DNA of 6,863 bases, taken from positions 1-6,863 of the forward strand of contig DHMZ01000034.1 of assembly GCA_002406055.1 (NCBI GenBank). The letters run 5' to 3'. Position 1 is the first letter of the stretch. Each line of letters opens with the position of its first letter. The DNA is from Spirochaetales bacterium UBA4629 (GTDB taxonomy: Bacteria; Spirochaetota; Spirochaetia; Sphaerochaetales; Sphaerochaetaceae). The notes beneath the pieces are model-generated. The model was not told the DNA's origin. It did no database searches and was given only the letters and a program-made list of their open reading frames with translations. Positions 1 through 5,551 of the stretch are shown here, piece by piece. Made by a program: the position numbers and the translations under genes.

Positions 1-176
1 ACACTTATACACGAAGAGCCGAACTATTTCCTGATAGTGTAAAGCTACGAATTCGTTTTTCTTTAAATAATCTAAAACTTGATGGTGATGTTCTAAATAT
101 ACCATTATTCATGGCAGATGAAACAGATCGTTTGATTGGACTTGCTTTAGATCAACGTTCAATGGCAAAGGAATAG
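1..176 (+). CDS. C-terminal fragment of an unrecognised protein (5' end outside window)
   Basis: An open frame runs from the left edge (first complete codon at position 3) to a TAG at 174-176, giving 57 residues that end in DQRSMAKE. It has protein-like composition, mixing charged and hydrophobic residues, including the stretch FPDSVKLRIRFSLNNLKLDG. I do not recognise a family. Five of its six arginines use CGN codons and one uses AGA; the sample is small, but it may mean this gene belongs to a different background from the genes to its right. It runs tail-to-tail with the minus-strand nuclease gene that ends at 232. A 57-codon open stretch in AT-rich DNA could occasionally arise by chance, so the call is moderate. 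Confidence 0.6.
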   Translation, partial: TYTRRAELFPDSVKLRIRFSLNNLKLDGDVLNIPLFMADETDRLIGLALDQRSMAKE

Positions 177-231
177 AACTAGTATAGTGTCGCCTTTGAA
201 ATACCATTTACAATTATGTTTGCTTTACCCT
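177..231. other. short convergent intergenic gap, no clear terminator
   Basis: These 55 bases separate the stop of the left-edge gene from the stop of the minus-strand AAA-ATPase-like gene. Convergent genes often share a bidirectional hairpin terminator. I looked for a GC-rich stem followed by a T run on either strand and found none that is convincing, so termination may be Rho-dependent or lie elsewhere. Confidence 0.5.
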
Positions 232-1821
232 TTAATCTTTAACATATTTTTCGATTTGACACTCATGAACCTTTGTCTTCTCATTGTAGCTGATTCCAAC
301 TAGGAGTATATTCCCACTATAGTTTGAGATCGAACTTGGATATTTTTTGTCTTTTATTTGTTTTAGAGCTGTTTGAGCAGACTTATTCCATTTTAACTCA
401 ACAACTAATGCAGGGTAGGTTGTACTATGCTCTGGTTTCGGAATAAAGACGAAGTCTGCAAATCCTCTACCTGTGGGGAGCTCTCTAATTGGTTTAAAGT
501 AATATTCTATCGCACTAAGATAGGCGAGAGAAATAACGCTACTGAGCGAATTTTCGTTATTGTATTGGATAGCAGAAACATATTCGTTGTGGATTTTTTC
601 GATTTGTGTAGCAACTAATATTCCATCCATATTAAGAGTTGCATTTAATAATTTCTTAGAATCTCTCTGAAATAGAAATAGCTCGTTCCATGGCTTATTC
701 TCTATTGCGTTTGTTAGTTCCTCTCTTATTTCTTCATTTGGAACAAAAGCTGTTTTTGTTTTTTGGTTATAGCCAAGGTATCCAAGATGAATCATATATG
801 TTAAAACGTCATCTTTGCTATGAAAGCTTCTAATGTCATTAATAAAAGTATTTGTGTTGACTTTTACTTCAGATCCAGCAAGCATCTCTATGATAGCTGT
901 TTTTAGGCCGCCAAAATTCATATTAATTAGGGGAACAATAGCATCATAAGAGGCAGTCTCTGACCAATAGCTTTTATATTCACCTCTTAGCATTACACTA
1001 ACAACAGCTTTAGGATTATAAACTTGGTAGTCTTTTAAAAGGTATCCATCATACCATCTTTTTACCTCGTTAAAATCTTGATGAAAAGTAGTAGCTAACT
1101 TCTTAACTTCATTTTGTGTAAAGCCAATGTATTGAGCAAATATGCTTGGACTTAACATTGTAAACTCATCAAAGTTATTTAATGCAGACTGTGTTTTTTC
1201 CTTTTTTATAGGAAGAATACCTGTAAGGTATGCAAGCTGAATATATTTCGTTGGTTCTGTTCCTTTAAATATGCTTCTTAAAAAGTTTATATACTCCTCT
1301 TGCTCTTTTCTATTAGTAGTTTCGTCTCGAATTAGAACATCCCATTCATCAATAATAATAACAAATTTCTTTCCATATGCTGTGTTGATTTGGGCCAAAG
1401 CTTCAGGTAGAGACTTAGTTTTTTCTGTTATTATGCCGGGGTAATACTCATTTAGTTCTTCAATAGCTTTTTTTGAGATATAAGAAATAACTTTCTCAGG
1501 TCCCCCTGAAGGCTCTAAACACCATTGCACATCAATATGAATTACATCATATTTGTTTAGATGCTTTTCAAAGTCATTACTTTTACTAATTTCAAGAGAA
1601 GAAAACATAGCTTTCGAATCACAACCCTTACTGTAATAGGCTGCCAACATGTTTGCTGTAATAGATTTTCCAAAGCGCCTAGGACGACTATTACAAATAT
1701 AGCCTTGGAGTGTATTTAAAACTTTATTTGTATAGTTAATAAGTCCAGTCTTATCTACATATATTTCTGAATTCAAAGCAACTTGGAATGCAGAATTATC
1801 TGGATTGAGAAATACTCCCAT
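232..1821 (-). CDS. AAA-ATPase-like protein with C-terminal PD-(D/E)XK nuclease domain
   Basis: The protein is 529 aa when started at 1821, and the numbering here follows that start. Its N-terminus carries the family signature NPDN...SEIYVDKTGLI (about residues 6-28), then the family-type Walker A RPRRFGKS (46-53) and a Walker B FVIIIDEWD (153-161). The C-terminal part shows a PD-(D/E)XK core: D456 in GRGFADFVF, then E475 and K477 in VVELKW. This matches the AAA-ATPase_like (PF09820) plus PDDEXK_9 (PF08011) architecture at a normal length. The family's function is not established; a nuclease role is inferred from the intact motif. An ATG at 1860 would add 13 residues, but it has no ribosome binding site. 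The ATG at 1821 has GGAAGG eight bases upstream, and its product begins MGVFLNPDN, matching the paralogue that starts at 6749 (MGRFVNPDN). The gene lies 71 nt downstream of the helicase gene on the same strand and is probably co-transcribed with it. Confidence 0.93.
   Translation of the reverse strand: MGVFLNPDNSAFQVALNSEIYVDKTGLINYTNKVLNTLQGYICNSRPRRFGKSITANMLAAYYSKGCDSKAMFSSLEISKSNDFEKHLNKYDVIHIDVQWCLEPSGGPEKVISYISKKAIEELNEYYPGIITEKTKSLPEALAQINTAYGKKFVIIIDEWDVLIRDETTNRKEQEEYINFLRSIFKGTEPTKYIQLAYLTGILPIKKEKTQSALNNFDEFTMLSPSIFAQYIGFTQNEVKKLATTFHQDFNEVKRWYDGYLLKDYQVYNPKAVVSVMLRGEYKSYWSETASYDAIVPLINMNFGGLKTAIIEMLAGSEVKVNTNTFINDIRSFHSKDDVLTYMIHLGYLGYNQKTKTAFVPNEEIREELTNAIENKPWNELFLFQRDSKKLLNATLNMDGILVATQIEKIHNEYVSAIQYNNENSLSSVISLAYLSAIEYYFKPIRELPTGRGFADFVFIPKPEHSTTYPALVVELKWNKSAQTALKQIKDKKYPSSISNYSGNILLVGISYNEKTKVHECQIEKYVKD
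1751..1767 (-). repeat. 17-bp exact inverted repeat with 6803-6819 (paralogous gene ends)
   Basis: The minus-strand sequence GAAATATATGTAGATAA here is identical to 6803-6819 on the plus strand. Both encode EIYVDK at the start of the two AAA-ATPase-like genes. It is the longest exact block I found within the shared part of the two genes; AATCCAGATAAT is a second one. The repeat follows from the paralogy and is not a separate element, but it puts homologous sequence in opposite orientation at both ends of the gene cluster. Confidence 0.8.
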
Positions 1822-1829
1822 CTTAAACG

Positions 1830-1835
1830 CCTTCC
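1830..1835 (-). promoter_or_regulatory. ribosome binding site deciding the 1821 start
   Basis: On the minus strand, GGAAGG (within AGAAGGAAGG) sits eight bases before the ATG at 1821. The alternative ATG at 1860 is preceded by an A/T-rich stretch with no purine-rich Shine-Dalgarno core. Together with the match to the N-terminus of the paralogue at 6749, this supports the shorter protein. Confidence 0.75.
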
Positions 1836-1892
1836 TTCTATAGTCTTGATGTGCTTTCATTTTATCATTGAATAGAGAAAATATTAAGATGG

Positions 1893-3419
1893 CTATTTAT
1901 CGCATAATGAAAAAGGTTTGGCAGAATCTAAGTGTAGCATTAGTGAAATAAGAGCTTTTTCTTCTCCAATTGCTTCTTTCTTTAGTTTTAAGAGAGTATC
2001 TTTATCTAAGAATTGTTCCATTCTAATTGCACCTTTGATTATTAGCGTTCGAATTTTCTTTCTTTCTTCTTGTGTTATCTTCTTTTTTTTCATACAGGAG
2101 AGAAGAAAATTTATTCTTTTGTAATACTCTTTTATTACAATTTCACCTTTAGAATTAACAAAGCCAGTACTTGCTATAATATCATCACCTAAATTAGAGA
2201 AAAGCGTGCAATTTTCTATTGTTCTATCTACATATAAGTAATACAAAACAGAAGGCATCTTGTCTTTCTCTTTTCTTAATACTCTTCCACTTCGTTGTAT
2301 CCTTTGAAGTTTTGTATCTGTTGTTGCTAAGAAAATACCAATATTGCATGATGGGACATCTAGCCCCTCATCCAAAGCCTTGCAAGCAATAAGGATTCTC
2401 TCTTCACTATTTTTGAATTTATAGAGATTTCTTTTTTTGGTCTCTTTATCCATCTCGCTAGTGTATTCAAGAGAGCCTATTTTTTCTTCTTTTAGCATCT
2501 TATGTAGTGCATTAACTTGGTCTATTCTCTCTGTAAAAATTATTATTTTATCGGTATGTTTTAGGTTCTTAATAATAGTTAGCGTAGTTTTTAGCCTAGA
2601 GTCTACACGAATTATTATATCTCTTCTTTGAAGTATTTTTGCTTGTAGGGAAAGAGCATATTCCTTTAATTCATCATCTCCAGAATTAATTAGTCGTTCT
2701 ATTTTTTCAGCAATAGAAATTTTTTGTTTAAATAAGAAGGGAGCCTTTTTGAAAAGAATTCCCTGTAATTTAGTTATTGCCTCACTAACTGTATCGTATT
2801 CATCTCTCTCTTCAATGTTCATTGGTACACTTATATTAAAGAGAAAGAAATTATTAACGATATTATCATTTATCGCTTTATTTAGGTTGTATTGATAAAT
2901 AATAGGACCTATGGATGGTATCAACTTGTCTTTTAAGCCTTTTACTTCAATTGTTGCAGATAGACCAATAGAGGAGTATAAAGATGGTGAAAAATAGGGG
3001 GAGTTTAGAAAATCAAAGAGATGATAATTAGCAGGGCTTGCATAGTGATGAAACTCGTCAAGAATTAAAAGGACATTTATTTTTTTCTTCATTTCATCTT
3101 CGATTAGTAGTGGTAACACTTCTCTTGCTTTGTTTACTGTAAATATTGATATTTTGGGTTTTTGTGCTTTTGTTGGACTTATTATGATATCAGATAAACC
3201 GACGCCAAGCATTGTGTTTTTCCATTGTTCTAATAGTGCTATACGGGGAACAACTACATATGTTTTTAGCTTCCCTTCTAATTCTTTATACCTCAGGTAA
3301 GTGGCAACAGAGGCAAGCATTGTCTTACCACCTCCTGTTGTTACTTCAGCAATTCCCTTATATTGATTATTTTTCCATTTTTCAAGGCATTCTTTTTGCC
3401 AATTATAGAGAGAAACCAT
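1893..3419 (-). CDS. SF2 DEAD/DEAH-type helicase (ResIII/XPB-like)
   Basis: This 508-aa protein has a full set of superfamily 2 helicase motifs: a Q-like motif YNWQKECLEKW (5-15), motif I/Walker A TTGGGKT (27-33), motif Ia VVVPRIALLEQW (55-66), motif II DEFHHY (121-126), motif III GLSAT (152-156), motif IV KIIIFTERI (291-299), motif V ACKALDEGLDVPSCN (345-359) and motif VI QRIQRSGRVLR (372-382). All catalytic positions look intact, so it should be an ATP-driven DNA or RNA translocase. About 135 residues separate motifs III and IV, including a Lys-rich helical stretch at roughly 222-270. The C-terminus (about 430-500) is helical and basic and has no domain I recognise. The N-terminus begins at the Q motif, and an in-frame TAA lies four codons upstream, so the start is fixed. 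No Shine-Dalgarno precedes it. It is divergent from the ATPase operon and co-directional with the downstream nuclease gene. It is much shorter than the large Lhr-like BrxHI, so I give no symbol. Confidence 0.95.
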   Translation of the reverse strand: MVSLYNWQKECLEKWKNNQYKGIAEVTTGGGKTMLASVATYLRYKELEGKLKTYVVVPRIALLEQWKNTMLGVGLSDIIISPTKAQKPKISIFTVNKAREVLPLLIEDEMKKKINVLLILDEFHHYASPANYHLFDFLNSPYFSPSLYSSIGLSATIEVKGLKDKLIPSIGPIIYQYNLNKAINDNIVNNFFLFNISVPMNIEERDEYDTVSEAITKLQGILFKKAPFLFKQKISIAEKIERLINSGDDELKEYALSLQAKILQRRDIIIRVDSRLKTTLTIIKNLKHTDKIIIFTERIDQVNALHKMLKEEKIGSLEYTSEMDKETKKRNLYKFKNSEERILIACKALDEGLDVPSCNIGIFLATTDTKLQRIQRSGRVLRKEKDKMPSVLYYLYVDRTIENCTLFSNLGDDIIASTGFVNSKGEIVIKEYYKRINFLLSCMKKKKITQEERKKIRTLIIKGAIRMEQFLDKDTLLKLKKEAIGEEKALISLMLHLDSAKPFSLCDK

Positions 3420-3425
3420 ACTAAG

Positions 3426-3434
3426 AGATTAGCA
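3426..3434 (-). promoter_or_regulatory. candidate extended -10 of the helicase gene (leaderless transcript likely)
   Basis: Read on the minus strand, TGC-TAATCT fits the extended -10 form TGn-TAnnnT. Only six bases separate the hexamer from the helicase ATG at 3419, so transcription would begin at or within a base or two of the start codon. That explains the missing Shine-Dalgarno. The -35 position (ATTACT) is poor, as is usual for extended -10 promoters. Confidence 0.45.
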
Positions 3435-3488
3435 CAAAGAAAAGTATTAGTAATGTCTTCTATTTTCTTTTAATTAATTCTTTGTTTG

Positions 3489-3497
3489 TGCTAGTAT
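3489..3497 (+). promoter_or_regulatory. candidate extended -10 of the three-gene ATPase operon
   Basis: TGC-TAGTAT fits TGn-TAnnnT and is preceded by TTCTTTGTT, resembling the TTCTTTG that precedes the helicase -10 on the other strand. The predicted start of transcription is near 3504, which leaves a leader of about 12 bases containing GAGG. The -35 region (TTTAAT) is weak. Confidence 0.45.
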
Positions 3498-3506
3498 TAA
3501 AAGTAC

Positions 3507-3510
3507 GAGG
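3507..3510 (+). promoter_or_regulatory. ribosome binding site of the 262-aa gene
   Basis: GAGG lies six bases before the ATG at 3517. It gives the plus-strand operon a conventional translation start, unlike the divergent helicase gene. Confidence 0.6.
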
Positions 3511-3516
3511 TTAATT

Positions 3517-4305
3517 ATGGTTTATGAAGAATTTCTAGAACAGTTTAAAGCTTTAGATAAGAATTTAAAGGATAGCATTAATAAACTTGCATCTTTAGAA
3601 AAGAAAATAGGTAAGGATGTAGAGAATGGTGATATTAAGAGCATGGAGAAGAGTTTTGCTCTTATAGAAGATTTAACTAAAAACTACTTAGAAAATAAAG
3701 AGAAAATATCTGATTATTTTGCATCATTTGATTATAAAGAATACTTCCTTTCTGGTAACTTTACACAAGAGATGCTTCTTTCTCTTAAAGAAGAAGACCT
3801 TAATGTTGTAGGAGAATATCCAGTCTTTGAGGTTTTTCCTACAAGAATTAAGCTTGATGCAGAGAATCAGGAAGTAGTGCTTGGAAAGAAAAAGATTTCC
3901 ACAATGAGGCCAGAGAGAGTTGCTAGTGAAACAAAAGCACTTATCGATAAGCTAGAGAGTGCCTCTTTCAATGCACTTTCTTTTGCTCAAGATTTAGAGA
4001 ATGCATATGCAACATGCATAGCTAGAGAGAATGAAAAGGCTAATTCAAAGAAGTTTGCATATGGCGCATACATGGTTCTTTTAGATTGTTATAAGGTAAT
4101 GGTTCCTCTATCTAGAAGTCGCAAGGATTATGATGAAGTCGCTTTTGCTTTTGATATTGCTAGACTCTACATTGAAAATGAAAAGGGTGGTTTTTTAACA
4201 AAAAGTGGTAAGACAATCTCATTTTCAACTGGAAGAGGAAAGGGGATTCGTATTTTAGATGCTAATGGCAAGGAACAGCTCTTTAGTACTGTTTCATTCC
4301 GTTAA
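3517..4305 (+). CDS. unrecognised 262-aa protein with helical N-terminus, first gene of ATPase operon
   Basis: I do not recognise the family. Residues 1-70 are Lys/Glu-rich with regularly spaced hydrophobics (FLEQFKALDKNLKDSINKL), consistent with a coiled-coil or helical bundle. The middle (about 100-135) has a beta-like, conserved-looking segment, YPVFEVFPTRIKLD followed by KKKISTMRPERVA. Residues 137-222 look helical again, and the end (225-262) is a Gly- and beta-rich tail containing GKTISFSTGRGKG. That GKT is not in a Walker A context, so I do not call it a P-loop. There is no signal peptide or membrane segment, so it is probably cytoplasmic. It lies 13 nt before the ATPase A gene and is clearly in its operon. 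A structural, adaptor or DNA-binding partner of the two ATPases is the simplest guess. It does not resemble TerB or BrxA/BrxB as far as I can judge by eye. Confidence 0.9.
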   Translation: MVYEEFLEQFKALDKNLKDSINKLASLEKKIGKDVENGDIKSMEKSFALIEDLTKNYLENKEKISDYFASFDYKEYFLSGNFTQEMLLSLKEEDLNVVGEYPVFEVFPTRIKLDAENQEVVLGKKKISTMRPERVASETKALIDKLESASFNALSFAQDLENAYATCIARENEKANSKKFAYGAYMVLLDCYKVMVPLSRSRKDYDEVAFAFDIARLYIENEKGGFLTKSGKTISFSTGRGKGIRILDANGKEQLFSTVSFR

Positions 4306-4318
4306 TGTGGAGTTATAA

Positions 4319-5551
4319 ATGGACGACAACAATGCTATGGTGGAGTTTTCTTTAGGAAAGGTTCCATCTGATAAAGATTTTCTTCGCTCTATTACTGTAG
4401 GACTAGATAAAGTTTCTTCTTTTATTGATAGGGAATATCTTAAAAGCTATATAAAAGAGGGTGGAAGTAAAATTAAATTTATTACAGGAAAAAAAGGGGC
4501 AGGTAAAACACATTTAACTAAGCTTCTTTCTTTTGCTGCAGAAGATGATGGCTATATTGTTGTCGAATTAGATAGTCGAGATTTGCTTCTTTCAGATTTG
4601 ACTTTTCTCTATTTAGAAATTCTTAAAAGAATTGATTTTGATGATTTAGTGAAGAGAAGTGCAATTAACATGGTAAGATCTCTTGGCTATGATTACTCTG
4701 CTGATTGTGGCAAAAAATTTAGAGATTGGCTTAGCGACTCTGATAGTTTCTCTTTTTATCGAAAACAAGAGTTACGTGATGCACTTGAGAGCTTTTATCA
4801 TGCTAATCCAAATCTTGATTATAACTTTGGTCAGGTTGTCTCCTTTTTAGCTAGCGTATTTTTAGGCGAAATATCTACCAACAAGGAAGCACAGGAGATA
4901 TCAAAGAAGTGGTTATATGTAGAAAAAGATCTCAAGTTGTCGCAACTCCGTAATTCCGGCCTTGCAGGCTATAAGATTAATAAGCTTAATGCTAGAGTCA
5001 TGATTAAGAGTATTGCGGAGCTTGTTCATCTTGCTGGATATAATGGGCTATTTGTATCAATAGACAATCTTGATTCACTAATCTCATCATCTTCTTTAAA
5101 TCCAGTAAAGTATACAAAAATGAAAAGGGATGATGCTTATGAAGCTATTCGTGAATTAATTGATGATATAGATGTTTTTAAATATTTCTTTCTCGTTTTT
5201 TCTTTTAATAGATCGCTTATTGACAATGAAAAAAATGGTATAAAGAGCTACCAAGCCCTTTGGTTAAGAATACAAAATGAAATTGTCTCTTCTCGTGTTA
5301 ATCTTTATACAGATTTATTGGACTTAGATAAGATTAACAGCTTCATATATACAGAACAATCGATTCTTGAAATGAATGAAAGACAGAGAGAAATGCTTTC
5401 ATCTTACCATGTAGCTGCTCTTCAAATGACAGAGGATAAAGCCAAAGAGCTTTTGAAAGAAGCAAAATATGGTGGCGTGTCACTGCCACTTTTGGTTAAC
5501 AGATTTACTTTTGAAAGAGATAAGAAGGAGAATGAAGAAAATGGACTTTGA
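4319..5551 (+). CDS. P-loop ATPase (BrxC/BrxD-like) with altered Walker B, ATPase A
   Basis: This 410-aa protein is predicted to be cytoplasmic. It has a clear Walker A, GKKGAGKT (57-64), after a short N-terminal region (FLRSITVGLDKVSSFIDREY) that resembles the lead-in of Orc/STAND-like ATPases of the BREX type. The Walker B candidate is GLFVSIDNLDSLI (243-255): the Mg-binding Asp is present (D249), but the next residue, normally a catalytic Glu, is Asn (N250). A later FLVFSFNRSL (291-300) fits a sensor-1-like strand. The roughly 180 residues between Walker A and B are mostly helical, as in the downstream BrxD-like protein, so the two are probably distant paralogues. The ATG at 4319 has TGGAG six bases upstream. 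The gene starts 13 nt after its neighbour and overlaps the next gene by 11 nt. It may bind ATP without efficient hydrolysis and act with ATPase B in a mixed complex. It is not assignable to a named defence family from sequence alone. Confidence 0.92.
   Translation: MDDNNAMVEFSLGKVPSDKDFLRSITVGLDKVSSFIDREYLKSYIKEGGSKIKFITGKKGAGKTHLTKLLSFAAEDDGYIVVELDSRDLLLSDLTFLYLEILKRIDFDDLVKRSAINMVRSLGYDYSADCGKKFRDWLSDSDSFSFYRKQELRDALESFYHANPNLDYNFGQVVSFLASVFLGEISTNKEAQEISKKWLYVEKDLKLSQLRNSGLAGYKINKLNARVMIKSIAELVHLAGYNGLFVSIDNLDSLISSSSLNPVKYTKMKRDDAYEAIRELIDDIDVFKYFFLVFSFNRSLIDNEKNGIKSYQALWLRIQNEIVSSRVNLYTDLLDLDKINSFIYTEQSILEMNERQREMLSSYHVAALQMTEDKAKELLKEAKYGGVSLPLLVNRFTFERDKKENEENGL
5525..5530 (+). promoter_or_regulatory. 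ribosome binding site deciding the start of the BrxD-like gene
   Basis: AAGGAG lies inside the end of the ATPase A gene, ten bases before the ATG at 5541 and one base before the ATG at 5532. The former spacing can work and the latter is too short, so 5541 is the preferred start. The site lying inside the preceding gene fits coupled translation. Confidence 0.6.

Larger units (their letters stand above)
3420..3516. promoter_or_regulatory. divergent control region with a near-perfect inverted repeat
   Basis: This 97-bp gap lies between the helicase gene and the 262-aa gene, which are transcribed away from each other. TAGCACAAAGAAA at 3430-3442 pairs with TTTGTTTGTGCTA at 3481-3493 as an inverted repeat, 12 of 13 positions matching, with arms about 38 bp apart. 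Each arm lies just upstream of one gene and ends in TGCTA, which can be read as the start of an extended -10 element for the gene it faces. No regulator gene is visible in the window. The arms could be promoter cores, operator half-sites, or both. Confidence 0.6.

Noticed and set aside
1822..1860. ATG at 1860 as start of the left AAA-ATPase-like gene
   Set aside because: It has no ribosome binding site, while the ATG at 1821 has GGAAGG at eight bases and gives an N-terminus matching the paralogue.
427..2631. Small plus-strand frames at 427-618, 1918-2124 and 2437-2631
   Set aside because: They lie wholly within the well-supported nuclease and helicase genes on the other strand, with low-complexity or biased translations and no supporting context.
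3212..3424. 70-codon plus-strand frame antisense to the helicase N-terminus
   Set aside because: It covers helicase motifs I and Ia on the opposite strand; the translation has no domain and no ribosome binding site that stands out.
4957..4972. Small palindrome near GCCTTGCAGGC inside the ATPase A gene
   Set aside because: The stem is only four base pairs, there is no T run, and it lies inside a coding region, so it is not a credible terminator or site.
5469..5540. Longer 426-aa version of the BrxD-like protein starting at the ATG at 5469
   Set aside because: It would overlap ATPase A by 83 nt. The added residues (MVACHCHFWLTDLL...) do not look like the family's N-terminus, and a Shine-Dalgarno sits properly before the ATG at 5541.
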